64,000 bases of DNA from Maribacter sp. HTCC2170 (lineage in GTDB: Bacteria; Bacteroidota; Bacteroidia; Flavobacteriales; Flavobacteriaceae), in assembly GCF_000153165.2 (NCBI RefSeq), contig NC_014472.1, positions 741,501 to 805,500 of the forward strand. The letters run 5' to 3'. Of this stretch, positions 27,391 through 36,664 are shown one piece after another (positions within the stretch are counted from its first letter, which is position 1; the number at the start of each line of letters is the position of its first letter). The translations under genes and the position numbers were made by a program. The notes below the pieces were generated by a model, which worked only from the letters and a program-made list of their open reading frames with translations, searched no databases and was not told where the DNA came from.

Positions 27391-27882
27391 TTATTTGAGC
27401 CTTTTTTTCATTTCCTCAACAATGTTAAAAGCCGCAGGACAAATAGCGACATTCTTCATGGTTAGACCACTTATTTGCTGAAATTTTTTCCTGTCGGTAT
27501 GTGGAAATTCACGACAAGCCTTTGGCCTTACATCATATATGGAGCAATAATTATCAGTACCCAAAAAAGTACAGGGGACTTGCTGAAGCACATAGTCGTT
27601 ATCCTCATCAATTTTTAAGTATTCTTTTATAAACTGTTGAGGTTTTAATCTAAAATGTTTGGAAATTCTCTCAACATCGGCATTCGTAAAAAGAGGTCCC
27701 GTGGTTTTACAACAATTTGCGCAAGTAAGACAATTTGTTTTTTCAAATTCATTGTCATGTAATTCCTGCATTACATAATCTATGTTCTTCGGTGGTTTCT
27801 TTTTTAGTCTAGTGAAAAACTTCTTGTTTTCATTCTTTTTTTCTGCTGCTTTTTTAGGAAGTTGTTTTAGAATTTCATTCAT
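27391..27882 (-). CDS. YkgJ family cysteine cluster protein
   Basis: 163 residues, cytoplasmic, basic N-terminus. The family Cys pattern is present: CLTCANCC near residue 56, then a later pair CTFLGTDNYCSIYDVRPKAC and a Cys close to the end. Such clusters probably bind zinc or an iron-sulfur centre; the function is unknown. The start overlaps the stop of the preceding DUF2059-like gene by eight bases. Confidence 0.9.
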   Translation of the reverse strand: MNEILKQLPKKAAEKKNENKKFFTRLKKKPPKNIDYVMQELHDNEFEKTNCLTCANCCKTTGPLFTNADVERISKHFRLKPQQFIKEYLKIDEDNDYVLQQVPCTFLGTDNYCSIYDVRPKACREFPHTDRKKFQQISGLTMKNVAICPAAFNIVEEMKKRLK

Positions 27883-28396
27883 TCTTCAACAGATTTAAAG
27901 ATGACATGTAGAGGTTTCTGCTCCAAACTTCAGAAACCTTGGATACTTCTTGGCTCAAAATTTCTTGCTTCGCATTGATTTTTTTTCCAATCTCCGAAAT
28001 ATAAAAAACTTTAAGTTCGGACTTATGGGTCTCGGTCATTTTAGTACGATCCTTTATTAACAAGGTTCCAGCTTCAGTCTTATAAAAAGTCAACATTCTG
28101 TTGATTTCACTTTTGGTGAAATTTGACTCATAGATGGGAATTAATAAATGCTTCATTTTTTTCAATTCCTTACTTCTATTTTCTTTCAAGTATTTCCATT
28201 TATGCGCATTTCCCTTATTTTCCGGATAATGGCCACTCAATATTTTTATCAGTTCAGCATAGGCATATTCATATTGCAACATTGTACCATTACTATCCAA
28301 ATATTTGGATACATCTTCCGAATAACCTGATTCTTGCCCCGTAATTGTTAGTGGTAAAAATAGTAAGCAACATAAAATCTTCTTGAGGTTATTCAT
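27875..28396 (-). CDS. DUF2059-like exported protein
   Basis: 173 residues with a signal peptide ending near ITGQ (residue 20). The C-terminal half has the DUF2059 pattern (IPIYESNFTKSEINRMLTFY followed by KTEAGTLL), which in other proteins reads as a helix, an F-T/S-E-E stretch and an FY-x-T-x-x-G block. Function is unknown. It overlaps the YkgJ gene by eight bases, and they form a two-gene unit. Its start is 63 bases from that of the divergent methyltransferase gene. Confidence 0.75.
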   Translation of the reverse strand: MNNLKKILCCLLFLPLTITGQESGYSEDVSKYLDSNGTMLQYEYAYAELIKILSGHYPENKGNAHKWKYLKENRSKELKKMKHLLIPIYESNFTKSEINRMLTFYKTEAGTLLIKDRTKMTETHKSELKVFYISEIGKKINAKQEILSQEVSKVSEVWSRNLYMSSLNLLKNE

Positions 28397-28459
28397 CTAC
28401 AGTTTTTTATAACGAGGTAAAAACCCCACTTTTGCACGCAAAGTACAAATTCTTAGGAT

Positions 28460-29164
28460 ATGGATGTATTCGGAAAGGCTTTATGGGATTACGAAAATGG
28501 CAAGTATTCCGATGATATTATCACTATTTCTTCCTTAGATGAACAAGATACTATTCCTCTAACTTATCTTTTTAGAGCATATGAAGAAATGCCCCCAATT
28601 GAACAAGAAGCCTTAAAACTATGTAAAGGAAGTATCTTGGATATTGGATGTGGAGCCGGTAATCATAGCCTTTATTTACAAAATAAAAATAAGACAGTCA
28701 CTGCCCTGGACAGTTCTAACGGAGCTATTAGGACTTGTATTCAAAGAGGGATTAAATCAACTAAAAACTGTACAATCCTCGATTTTAACGGCGAAAGGTT
28801 TGATACTTTATTGATGCTCATGAACGGTGTTGGCATAGTTGGAAAACTATCATTGCTCAAGTCATATTTAAGTCATTTTAAATCATTACTAAAACCTCAA
28901 GGTCAAATAATCTTGGACTCTAGCGATATTATTTATATGTTCGAAGAAGATGAGGACGGGGGCCATTGGGTTCCCAACAATGTCTCATATTATGGGGAAG
29001 TACAGTTTACCATGCAATACAAAGGTGAGAAAGGCTCGCCTTTTGATTGGTTATACCTTGATTACAACACATTACAGAATGCCGCAAATGATAGCGGATT
29101 CGTATGTGAACTTGTAAGCCAAGGGGAACATTACGACTATTTAGCCAGATTGACGCACAAATAA
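28460..29164 (+). CDS. Class I SAM-dependent methyltransferase
   Basis: 234 residues. The SAM-binding motif I is plain (ILDIGCGAGNHSLYL), followed by the acidic end of strand beta2 (VTALDSS) and the expected motif around MLMNGVGIVG; an acceptor-binding strand comes near residue 145 (QIILDSSD). No signal peptide, so cytoplasmic. The methyl acceptor cannot be predicted. It is transcribed rightward, divergent from the DUF2059-like pair and 54 bases ahead of the metalloprotease gene. Confidence 0.9.
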   Translation: MDVFGKALWDYENGKYSDDIITISSLDEQDTIPLTYLFRAYEEMPPIEQEALKLCKGSILDIGCGAGNHSLYLQNKNKTVTALDSSNGAIRTCIQRGIKSTKNCTILDFNGERFDTLLMLMNGVGIVGKLSLLKSYLSHFKSLLKPQGQIILDSSDIIYMFEEDEDGGHWVPNNVSYYGEVQFTMQYKGEKGSPFDWLYLDYNTLQNAANDSGFVCELVSQGEHYDYLARLTHK

Positions 29165-29218
29165 TAATAGTAGGTATGTTTTTTGCGTTATCTTTTTACA
29201 TTTTACAATAAAAGAGCC

Positions 29219-30016
29219 ATGAAAAAACGTATTTGGGTAGTGTTGCTGTTATTTTTGGGTATAGTACTCGGTTGTTCAAAAAACTCGAACGATGACCCCA
29301 AACAAAGTGCGGTTGATAAAACAGCAAACTTAAAAGCCACAGGCTCCTCTGCAAACGATATTCTGTCGAACACAAATTTTGATAAACTACAAATTGAAAT
29401 AGCATATGTTGACGGTTTTAGACCTACGACAAGTGCTATGACAGATTTTGTCAACTTTTTAGAGACCCATTCATTCAAACAAAATATAGAACTCATTTAC
29501 AAGGAATTACCTTCACCAAACGAAGCTAAGTTAACACTAGATGAAATTGTTGAATTAGAGGATAAGAACAGAACCATTTATAATGATGGCAGCACTCTGG
29601 CAATCTATATTTATTTTGCAGATGCTCCTTCCGAAGACGATAAGGAAGAAGAAGATTTAGTGACCTTGGGAGCTGTGTACCTAAATACTTCTATGGTTAT
29701 TTATGAGGATACAATTCGCACTTTGGCCAGTAAAAGCAATCTGATCTCGGTTGGCGATGTAGAGACGGCTACACTTAACCATGAATTTGGGCATTTGTTA
29801 GGGCTTGTAGACCTTGGCTCAACTCCTGTTAACGGCCATGAAGATGTAGATTCTGAAAACCATTGCAATGTTGAGGGTTGCCTAATGAGAGCTGAATTAC
29901 AATTTGGCGCAGGAATGAAAAAAATGCTTGAAAAAAGAGCTTCCAAAGGATTCGCCGATGCACCTGGACTGGATCCTGAGTGCATATTGGACCTTCAAAC
30001 CAATGGCGGCAGGTAA
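29219..30016 (+). CDS. Zinc metalloprotease lipoprotein (HExGHxxGxxD)
   Basis: 265 residues from the ATG at 29219; an upstream in-frame ATG at 29183 adds 12 residues that spoil the lipoprotein signal. The lipobox VLGC has Cys19. The only clear motif is NHEFGHLLGLVDLG, with His188, Glu189, His192 and, in third-ligand position, Asp198. An Asp third ligand is known from snapalysin-type enzymes, whereas most metzincins have His. The following segment has Cys residues (NHCNVEGCLMR) with a Met that may form a Met-turn. Flavobacterial homologues are annotated as membrane metalloproteases. The substrate is unknown. Confidence 0.8.
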   Translation: MKKRIWVVLLLFLGIVLGCSKNSNDDPKQSAVDKTANLKATGSSANDILSNTNFDKLQIEIAYVDGFRPTTSAMTDFVNFLETHSFKQNIELIYKELPSPNEAKLTLDEIVELEDKNRTIYNDGSTLAIYIYFADAPSEDDKEEEDLVTLGAVYLNTSMVIYEDTIRTLASKSNLISVGDVETATLNHEFGHLLGLVDLGSTPVNGHEDVDSENHCNVEGCLMRAELQFGAGMKKMLEKRASKGFADAPGLDPECILDLQTNGGR

Positions 30017-30019
30017 TAG

Positions 30020-30652
30020 CTAAGGAATATTCAAATATTTATGAGTCTGCAATGATACTTTCCATTTAGGGTTCTTCATTACATACTCAACTATCATTGG
30101 CACAACCTTATCACGAACACTCCATTCTGGCTGCAAATACAAAATACAATTCTTGCCTACCTGAGCTGCCTGTTCTTCTGCAAAAATCAAATCATGTTTA
30201 TTATAGACAATTACTTTGAGCTCGTGGGCCTTTTCATATATAAGACCAGACGGAAGTTTGTTCTTTTTTGGAGAGAGACAGATCCAATCCCAATCACCAG
30301 TAAGTTTATAAGCTCCAGAAGTCTCTATATGAGTATTTATATTTTTTGATTTCAACGCCTGCGTTAAAGGCCCCATGTCCCAAGTTAGGGGTTCACCCCC
30401 AGTTACAACAATGGTATCTGAATAAACGGCGGCATTAACTACAATACTTTTTATGTCTGTAGGCGGATGTGTCTCTGCATCCCAACTTTCTTTTACATCG
30501 CACCAGTGACACCCTACGTCGCAACCACCAACCCTTACAAAGTATGCAGCCGTACCTTTATGGTAACCTTCCCCTTGAATGGTATAAAATTCTTCCATTA
30601 ACGGAAGCATCAATCCTTTGTCTACCAATGCTAAAACTTCCTCATTTGCCAT
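30020..30652 (-). CDS. queE: 7-carboxy-7-deazaguanine synthase QueE
   Basis: 210 residues. Radical SAM enzyme with Cys44, Cys48 and Cys51 (GGCDVGCHWCD), following EEFYTIQGEGYHKG, the typical QueE substrate-binding start. GGEP and the late strand signatures ETSGAY and LSPKKNK also match. QueE converts carboxytetrahydropterin to carboxy-deazaguanine, the ring-contracting step on the way to preQ0 and queuosine. Other que genes are not in the window. It ends four bases from the metalloprotease gene, convergent with it. Confidence 0.93.
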   Translation of the reverse strand: MANEEVLALVDKGLMLPLMEEFYTIQGEGYHKGTAAYFVRVGGCDVGCHWCDVKESWDAETHPPTDIKSIVVNAAVYSDTIVVTGGEPLTWDMGPLTQALKSKNINTHIETSGAYKLTGDWDWICLSPKKNKLPSGLIYEKAHELKVIVYNKHDLIFAEEQAAQVGKNCILYLQPEWSVRDKVVPMIVEYVMKNPKWKVSLQTHKYLNIP

Positions 30653-30726
30653 TTGGCAAAGATAGTACTTAGTATTCGTTTTATTGTTGCCTAAAAATGC
30701 CCTATTTTTATCAAAAATTAGACCTC

Positions 30727-32235
30727 ATGAGCTCCAAAGAAGAATTTTTCGCACATATAGAAAAAGGGTATACCACAAAGGGCGATTTCATAACAATGGG
30801 CGCTGCAATGTTAGATGGTGAAGCCGTTAGCAATGCGCTTGTAAAAGTCCCCCTAAAAACCCTAAATCGTCATGGCTTGATCGCGGGTGCTACAGGGACA
30901 GGTAAAACAAAGACCCTTCAGATTATTGCAGAAAATTTATCTGATAAAGGAATTCCGGTATTGCTTATGGACCTCAAAGGTGATTTAAGTGGTATTGCAG
31001 AACCTAGTCCAGGCCATCCTAAAATTGATGAGCGTCATGAGAAAATAGGGATCCCTTTTGAGCCGAAGAATTTTCCGGTGGAAATACTTTCACTGTCGGA
31101 ACAAGACGGGGTGAAATTGAGGGCTACGGTTTCAGAATTTGGACCAGTTTTACTATCAAGAATTCTTGATCTGACAGAAACTCAAGAAGGAATCGTCGCT
31201 GTGGTCTTCAAGTATTGTGATGATAATAAGCTACCTCTATTAGATCTTAAAGATTTTAAAAAAGTACTTCAATACGCAACAGGAACTGGCAAAAAGGAAT
31301 TCACTAAGGATTATGGGCGAATTTCAACCAGTTCTACTGGAACCATCTTAAGAAAAATCATTGAAATGGAACAACAAGGAGCAGATTTGTTCTTTGGTGA
31401 AAAATCTTTTGAGGTTGATGACCTTACCAGAATTGATGAAAATGGTAGAGGATATATAAACATCATTCGTCTTACCGACATTCAAGACCGTCCTAAGTTA
31501 TTCTCAACTTTTATGTTGAGCCTTTTGGCCGAAATATATTCAACATTCCCTGAACAAGGTGACAGTGATAAACCTGAACTGATATTATTCATTGATGAGG
31601 CACATTTAATATTCAAAGAAGCCTCGAGAGCGTTGTTGGATCAAATTGAAAGTATTGTAAAATTAATACGTTCTAAGGGTATTGGATTGTATTTCGTTAC
31701 CCAAAACCCAACCGATGTTCCCAATGAAGTACTCGCACAATTAGGGCTTAAAGTTCAGCACGCGTTGAGGGCATTTACCGCCCGGGACAGAAAAGCTATT
31801 AAATTGACCGCTGAGAACTATCCGCTTTCAGATTATTATGACACCAAAGAAGTATTGACATCTCTAGGAATAGGTGAGGCATTGATTTCGGCTTTGGACG
31901 AAAAAGGCCGCCCCACTCCTTTGGCAGCTACATTGTTACGTGCTCCAATGAGCCGCATGGATGTTCTTACCGATAGTGAGCTAAGGTCTGTAATTAAAAG
32001 CTCTAATCTCGTAGGCAAATACAATAAAGTCATTGATAGGGAAAGTGCTTATGAAATTCTCAATGAAAAAATAGAGAAAGCTGAAAAAGAGGCTGAAAAA
32101 GAACGGAATAAACCAAAAAGTAGAAAAAGAACATCCTCTCGAAGAAGTACAAGACAAAATCCAGTCATCAAGGTATTAACTAGTGCCACCTTCATAAGAG
32201 GTGTTTTAGGAGTATTAAAAAAAGTAATGCGATAA
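30727..32235 (+). CDS. HerA-like ATPase, DUF853 (YjgR) family
   Basis: 502 residues from ATG at 30727, which gives the family start MSSKEEFFAHIEKGY; an ATG 30 bases earlier would add MPYFYQKLDL. The P-loop is GATGTGKT (about 54-61) and Walker B is LILFIDEAHLIF. Characteristic blocks follow: LMDLKGDLSGIAEP and SKGIGLYFVTQNPTDVPNEV. The last 60 residues are lysine/arginine-rich (KSRKRTSSRRSTRQ), a possible nucleic-acid-binding tail. Family members resemble the HerA hexameric DNA translocase, but no NurA nuclease is adjacent. A lipoprotein gene follows after five bases. Confidence 0.92.
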   Translation: MSSKEEFFAHIEKGYTTKGDFITMGAAMLDGEAVSNALVKVPLKTLNRHGLIAGATGTGKTKTLQIIAENLSDKGIPVLLMDLKGDLSGIAEPSPGHPKIDERHEKIGIPFEPKNFPVEILSLSEQDGVKLRATVSEFGPVLLSRILDLTETQEGIVAVVFKYCDDNKLPLLDLKDFKKVLQYATGTGKKEFTKDYGRISTSSTGTILRKIIEMEQQGADLFFGEKSFEVDDLTRIDENGRGYINIIRLTDIQDRPKLFSTFMLSLLAEIYSTFPEQGDSDKPELILFIDEAHLIFKEASRALLDQIESIVKLIRSKGIGLYFVTQNPTDVPNEVLAQLGLKVQHALRAFTARDRKAIKLTAENYPLSDYYDTKEVLTSLGIGEALISALDEKGRPTPLAATLLRAPMSRMDVLTDSELRSVIKSSNLVGKYNKVIDRESAYEILNEKIEKAEKEAEKERNKPKSRKRTSSRRSTRQNPVIKVLTSATFIRGVLGVLKKVMR

Positions 32236-32240
32236 TAAAT

Positions 32241-32795
32241 ATGAAGAAGGTATATGCGGTTATAGCGGTATTTGCTATTGCTTTATTGACTCAATGTAGT
32301 AAAGAAAAAGACACAACTTTTTTGATTACCAACAACAGCGTTGGTAAACTTGACAAAATAAGTTTAGTGCGGGATCTGGAGGTAATCTACGATCAAGATT
32401 CGATTGTAAAAGATACAATGAAGCTGGCCTTGGGTTTTGGAGCCAGAAGCATAAATGTCTATGAGAAAAGTGGCAGTCATCTTTTGACCTTAACACCAAG
32501 TACAGATAGTATTCCCAAAGTGCAGAATGTTAGGATTAATGATTCAAGGTTCAAAACAGAAAAAGGGGTAGGTTTAAACAGTACGTTTAAGGATATCAAA
32601 GAAAAATACTCAATAAAAAAAATCATAACATCGATTAACAATATTGTAATCTTCGTTAAGGATTCTGACGTGTATTTTACGATTGACAAGAGTGAATTAC
32701 CGGCAAGTCTTCGCTATGTTTCAAGTCCAAGTATAGATGCCGTTCAAGTACCGGATGAGGCGAAAATAAAATATTTGATGGTTGGTTGGGATTAA
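32241..32795 (+). CDS. Conserved-looking hypothetical lipoprotein
   Basis: 184 residues with lipobox LLTQC (Cys19). The rest is beta-rich, with no recognised motif: strands such as TTFLITNNSVGKLD, a short loop, then NIVIFVKDSDVYFTID. It follows the HerA-like ATPase after five bases and probably shares its transcript, but a functional link is not obvious. It ends with a run MVGWD. I do not recognise the family. Confidence 0.75.
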   Translation: MKKVYAVIAVFAIALLTQCSKEKDTTFLITNNSVGKLDKISLVRDLEVIYDQDSIVKDTMKLALGFGARSINVYEKSGSHLLTLTPSTDSIPKVQNVRINDSRFKTEKGVGLNSTFKDIKEKYSIKKIITSINNIVIFVKDSDVYFTIDKSELPASLRYVSSPSIDAVQVPDEAKIKYLMVGWD

Positions 32796-32799
32796 CCAA

Positions 32800-33228
32800 C
32801 TAAATGCTTTGCTTGTAGTTTTTCCTGTTTCTCATGATTACATCACTATAGTCGTTGACCCATTCAGTAAGTTCAATCAATTTTTGCAGGTAGGAATGGC
32901 CAAAATCTGTAAGTCCATATTCAACGCGTACAGGAACCTCGGGATACATCTTCCTAAAAATATAACCATCAGCCTCTAAGTTTTTTAAGCGTTCACTCAG
33001 AACTTTGCTTGAAATACCATACACATATTTCTTTAACTTATTGAAACGTATTACTGGAAAATAACCCAAATACAGGATTATGAGAATACTCCACTTATCA
33101 GAAGCCAAGGCCATAACATCCCTAATTGGACAATATTCTTCAAATTTTGGATCAAGATGTCCAAACATTTTTTTTATTTTTTTTGCAACCTTAACCTTTT
33201 GATTCTCAGTGATAGTTTCCATTTGCAT
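32800..33228 (-). CDS. HxlR family winged-helix transcriptional regulator
   Basis: 142 residues. The HxlR start (CPIRDVMALASDKWSILIIL) and winged-helix core (FNKLKKYVYGISSKVLSERL, LEADGYIFRKMYPEVPVRVEY) are typical. Single Cys in the expected CP position might sense thiols, as in other HxlR proteins, but that is inference. It is divergent from the alpha/beta hydrolase gene and separated from it by 99 bases with three palindromes, so it likely controls that gene and itself. Confidence 0.93.
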   Translation of the reverse strand: MQMETITENQKVKVAKKIKKMFGHLDPKFEEYCPIRDVMALASDKWSILIILYLGYFPVIRFNKLKKYVYGISSKVLSERLKNLEADGYIFRKMYPEVPVRVEYGLTDFGHSYLQKLIELTEWVNDYSDVIMRNRKNYKQSI

Positions 33229-33327
33229 ACCTTGTGACCTTTTTTACACCTAACAAAAAATTGGTGTAATATTCTTATTTTTGGTATTAATTTAATACTA
33301 AGTTACAAAAAGTAACTTCATTATAAA
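33229..33327. promoter_or_regulatory. Divergent intergenic region with three palindromes, candidate HxlR operators
   Basis: Three inverted repeats stand in 99 bases. TTACACC (33244-33250) pairs with GGTGTAA (33263-33269). GTATTAA-T-TTAATAC (33284-33298) is a perfect 15-base palindrome. AGTTAC (33301-33306) pairs with GTAACT (33312-33317). A TATTTTTG -7-like element (33276-33283) facing the hydrolase lies between the first two. The arrangement suggests repressor or activator sites, and the adjacent HxlR gene is the obvious candidate regulator. Confidence 0.55.
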
Positions 33328-34167
33328 ATGAAAAGAACACTTAACAAATTAGTTCCACTGGCTTTCGGGGCCTTTTTTAACCTAATCGCCCTCTTTTCAA
33401 GAAAACAAGCTGCAAAAAAAGCCTTTAATCTATTTTGCACTCCTAGAAAAGGAAAAGTAAGACCGGAGCAACAAGAATTCCTTGAACAAGCCAAAAGTCA
33501 AAGGATAAAGGTTAAAGATTTAGAGTTACAGGCCTACGAATGGAAAGGCTCTAATGAAACTGTTCTGCTTTTACATGGTTGGGAAAGCAATGCTTTTCGA
33601 TGGAGAAACCTAATATCATACTTGAATAATGAGGACTACAACATCGTAGCTTTTGACGCCCCTGCCCATGGTAATTCTACAGGTACAATTCTAAATGTAC
33701 CGTTATATACCGAATGTACTGAGGCAATCGTTGATTACTATAAACCTCAAATAGTAATCGGACATTCCGTTGGTGGTATGAACACATTGTATCACCATGA
33801 AAAATATCCCAATGACCAGATAAAAAAAATAGTAACGATTGGATCACCTTCCAAGCTTCAGGATATAATGGAACACTATCAACAGCTACTAAAATTCAAC
33901 GATAGTGTTTTTAGTGCACTAGATGACTATTTCAAAGATTATTTCGGATTTAGAATACATGAGTTTTCCACTTCAACATTTACGGGGCATTTATCAAAAA
34001 GAGGGCTTGTAATTCATGATGAGGAAGATAGCATTGCTCCTTTCAAAGCTTCTGAAAGTGTACATGCAAACTGGGAGAATAGCACTTTTTACAAAACCAA
34101 GGGGTTAGGCCATTCTATGCATCAAGGCAATGTGAATCTAGAGATAATGAGGTTTCTTAAATCATAG
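33328..34167 (+). CDS. Alpha/beta hydrolase
   Basis: 279 residues. The family blocks are [14 protein letters not shown] (oxyanion region), FDAPAHGNS, and [11 protein letters not shown], whose Ser is the nucleophile. The acid and His are likely in [10 protein letters not shown] and GLGHSMHQG. No signal peptide, though the N-terminal 25 residues are hydrophobic and may anchor it. The gene faces HxlR and is followed 31 bases later by a glyoxalase-like gene, suggesting a stress or xenobiotic-linked unit. Confidence 0.9.
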   Translation: MKRTLNKLVPLAFGAFFNLIALFSRKQAAKKAFNLFCTPRKGKVRPEQQEFLEQAKSQRIKVKDLELQAYEWKGSNETVLLLHGWESNAFRWRNLISYLNNEDYNIVAFDAPAHGNSTGTILNVPLYTECTEAIVDYYKPQIVIGHSVGGMNTLYHHEKYPNDQIKKIVTIGSPSKLQDIMEHYQQLLKFNDSVFSALDDYFKDYFGFRIHEFSTSTFTGHLSKRGLVIHDEEDSIAPFKASESVHANWENSTFYKTKGLGHSMHQGNVNLEIMRFLKS

Positions 34168-34198
34168 AAAAGATCTACTTTTAAGCAAACTTTCAGTT

Positions 34199-34621
34199 AT
34201 GCCAGAAGTATCTCCTTTTCACATTGCCATTCCTGTTCACAATCTATCTGAATGCCGTAAATTTTATGGTGAAATTCTTGGCTGCGAAGAAGGTCGAAGT
34301 AGCGATCATTGGGTAGATTTTAATCTGTTCGGACATCAATTGGTGATACATTATAAACCAAAAACCAACGAAGAACTGCACACGAACCCTGTAGACGGAA
34401 AAAACGTTCCTGTACCTCATTATGGTGTGGTTCTGCCATGGGACACCTTTCAAACTTTTTCAACCGAGTTGAAGTCTAAAGGAATCAATTTCGTAATTGA
34501 GCCATATATAAGATTTGAGGGCCAAGTAGGGGAACAAGCCACAATGTTCTTTCTAGATCCTGCAGGAAACGCATTGGAATTCAAAGCTTTCAAAGATATG
34601 GGGCAATTATTTGCCAAATAA
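34199..34621 (+). CDS. VOC/glyoxalase family protein
   Basis: 140 residues, cytoplasmic. The beta-alpha-beta-beta-beta unit of the VOC superfamily is visible: [20 protein letters not shown] with a likely metal-binding His, then [11 protein letters not shown] and the C-terminal [13 protein letters not shown], where Glu is the typical late ligand. Substrate is unknown. It follows the alpha/beta hydrolase gene and lies one base from the convergent aldo/keto reductase stop codon. Confidence 0.9.
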   Translation: MPEVSPFHIAIPVHNLSECRKFYGEILGCEEGRSSDHWVDFNLFGHQLVIHYKPKTNEELHTNPVDGKNVPVPHYGVVLPWDTFQTFSTELKSKGINFVIEPYIRFEGQVGEQATMFFLDPAGNALEFKAFKDMGQLFAK

Positions 34622-34622
34622 G

Positions 34623-35594
34623 TTATTGAGACCATACAGTTGGCACCCTATCCCATCTATGCCCTCTCAATTTTTCGAATAATGCTTCTGAAATACCTTT
34701 ACCATCGCTTATAGCAGTATTGGCCAAAACATTACGTTCTTTTCGCATACCGGGAATCATGGTGCTTACCGCTTTATTCATTGTGATAAAACGTAAAGCC
34801 ATTTCGGCCATTGTCATTCCTTCAGGAATTAACGGTCGTAAGGCATCGGCCTTTTCAACACTTGAATTTAAATTTTCTGGAACAAAATAAGTACCCCTCC
34901 AATCACCTTCGGGGAAAGTGGTTTCTTTAGTTATATTTCCTGTTAAAGTGCCTTCATCAAAAGGAACCCTTCCAATCACGGCAATATCCATTTCATTACA
35001 CAAGGGAAATAGTTTGTCTTCTGGAGCTTGGTCAAAAATATTATAGATAACCTGAACCGCATCCAACATTCCAGTTTTAAGGGCCTCAATGCCATTTTCT
35101 GGTTCCCAACGATTCATACTTATACCCATAGAAGCTATTTTTCCTGCCTCCTTTAATTCCTCAATTGCTCGCTGCCATTCTTCCCTTTCTGTCCACACAT
35201 CGTCCCAAGTATGCAATTGCATCAAATCTATCTGTTCCAAACCTAAATTCTGCAAAGTTTTATCGGTGTACTCAATAATATGCCCAATGGGATAAGAATC
35301 TTCAAATTTATATTCGGGTTTTGCAGGCCATTTAAAATTCTTAGGCGGAATTTTACTTGCGGTATACAATTTTTTGTTGACATGTCTACGTACTAATTGC
35401 CCTAACAATTTCTCACTGTGACCCTCACCATAACCCCAGGCAGTATCGAAAAAATTAACTCCATTTTCAACAGCTAAATCAAGTGATTTTGCGGATTGCA
35501 CATCATCAGACTCTTTCCATCCACCCATGCCCCACATACCATAACCAATTTCGCTTACCTGCCAATCTGTTCTTCCGAACCGTCTATAAATCAT
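34623..35594 (-). CDS. Aldo/keto reductase
   Basis: 323 residues from ATG at 35594, where MIYRRFGRTDWQVSEIGYGM gives the standard AKR beginning; a longer frame to 35696 overlaps the neighbouring small gene and does not fit the family. The barrel includes NFFDTAWGYGEGHSEKLLG (Asp and Tyr of the tetrad), the Lys region YTASKIPP, and LMQLHTWDD. The NADPH-binding end is MIPGMRKERNVLAN. It reduces aldehydes or ketones; substrate unknown. Last gene of an apparent three-gene unit with a small membrane protein and an esterase. Confidence 0.92.
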   Translation of the reverse strand: MIYRRFGRTDWQVSEIGYGMWGMGGWKESDDVQSAKSLDLAVENGVNFFDTAWGYGEGHSEKLLGQLVRRHVNKKLYTASKIPPKNFKWPAKPEYKFEDSYPIGHIIEYTDKTLQNLGLEQIDLMQLHTWDDVWTEREEWQRAIEELKEAGKIASMGISMNRWEPENGIEALKTGMLDAVQVIYNIFDQAPEDKLFPLCNEMDIAVIGRVPFDEGTLTGNITKETTFPEGDWRGTYFVPENLNSSVEKADALRPLIPEGMTMAEMALRFITMNKAVSTMIPGMRKERNVLANTAISDGKGISEALFEKLRGHRWDRVPTVWSQ

Positions 35595-35595
35595 A

Positions 35596-35784
35596 CTAAT
35601 TTTTTTTATTCCTAAACTTCTCTCTAAACCAAATAAATACACCATAAAGAAGTCCAAATACCACGCCTTCAAGAATTTCTCGAAGAATAATATCATTCGT
35701 ATACTCCTTCTCCAATATCAATGAAATCCCAACATAGAGTATCACTGCAGCCAATACTTGTAATACCAATCTTTTAATACTCAT
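35596..35784 (-). CDS. 62-residue two-helix membrane protein
   Basis: Start is taken as ATG at 35784 (MSIKRLVLQVL); an ATG at 35817 inside the esterase gene adds 11 residues. Two hydrophobic helices (VLAAVILYVGISLIL and EGVVFGLLYGVFIWF) with a charged loop between them and a basic tail (REKFRNKKN). No recognised family. It lies four bases after the esterase stop and one base from the AKR start, so the three genes are likely co-transcribed. Confidence 0.65.
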   Translation of the reverse strand: MSIKRLVLQVLAAVILYVGISLILEKEYTNDIILREILEGVVFGLLYGVFIWFREKFRNKKN

Positions 35785-35788
35785 ATAT

Positions 35789-36646
35789 TTAATATTGATG
35801 AAATGCCTGTGAAACAAACTCTAAGACCTTGGGCAAAGACTCTCTCCAGTAGGTCCAACTATGGGCCCCATTACGAACGCGATATTCATGTGGAATATCT
35901 TTCTTTTTCATAGCAATATGTACCAAACTATTACCTTCAAACAAGAAATCGTCATCTCCACAATCTATATACCAACGAACAGATTTTATTTTCTCAACAG
36001 CAACACTTTCTACTAGATTGAGCGCATCGTAATTTTTCATATAAGATTTTATTTCAGCATCTGTATATTTTTCACCTCTTCTTTCACCTTGCCGTTTCAT
36101 GTTTTCTTTAGTCAAAGGGCCAACGTAAGCGCTTAAAGGGCAAGCTGAGGAAAACAGTTCCGGGTGTCGAAGTGCATACATAAAGGATCCTCCTCCTCCC
36201 ATTGAAAGTCCCGCTACTGCACGATATTTTTTTTCACTTTTGATACGATATTTCTTTTCCACATGAGGCATAAATTCCTCAAAGAAAAAATCTTCATATT
36301 TCCAATCACCTACATTGAAATACCCCATACGACCAGTATCGGCATCTGGCATTACAATTATCATAGGCGTTGCAGTGCCGTCTTTTATCGCATTATCAGT
36401 AATTCTCAACACCTCGCCGAACTGTACCCAACCCGTGTGGTCGTCAGTCGCTCCATGCAACAAATACATAACTGGGTAACTACGTTCCGAAGTTTCATAA
36501 TCCGGAGGAAGGTACACAGCATACTTTCTTTCACCATCCAATATTTTACTGGTCATTGACAAATTATCGTACACCTTGCCTGTCTGTGCCAAACAGGATA
36601 TTAAAAACCCAAAAATGAAAGTTAGCGTAAAGAGTAATTTTCTCAT
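35789..36646 (-). CDS. Exported esterase (putative esterase / esterase D family)
   Basis: 285 residues with a signal peptide ending near CLAQTG (residue 21). The serine-hydrolase core is visible: YPVMYLLHGATDDHTGWVQ, then GLSMGGGGSFMYALRHPEL with Ser nucleophile, DCGDDDFLFE with the acid and GAHSWTYW with the His. Family members include feruloyl and acetylxylan esterases, as well as S-formylglutathione hydrolase. Since it is exported and the organism degrades glycans, carbohydrate ester cleavage is plausible. First gene of its three-gene unit. Confidence 0.9.
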   Translation of the reverse strand: MRKLLFTLTFIFGFLISCLAQTGKVYDNLSMTSKILDGERKYAVYLPPDYETSERSYPVMYLLHGATDDHTGWVQFGEVLRITDNAIKDGTATPMIIVMPDADTGRMGYFNVGDWKYEDFFFEEFMPHVEKKYRIKSEKKYRAVAGLSMGGGGSFMYALRHPELFSSACPLSAYVGPLTKENMKRQGERRGEKYTDAEIKSYMKNYDALNLVESVAVEKIKSVRWYIDCGDDDFLFEGNSLVHIAMKKKDIPHEYRVRNGAHSWTYWRESLPKVLEFVSQAFHQY

Positions 36647-36664
36647 ATATTAATGATTGTTATA

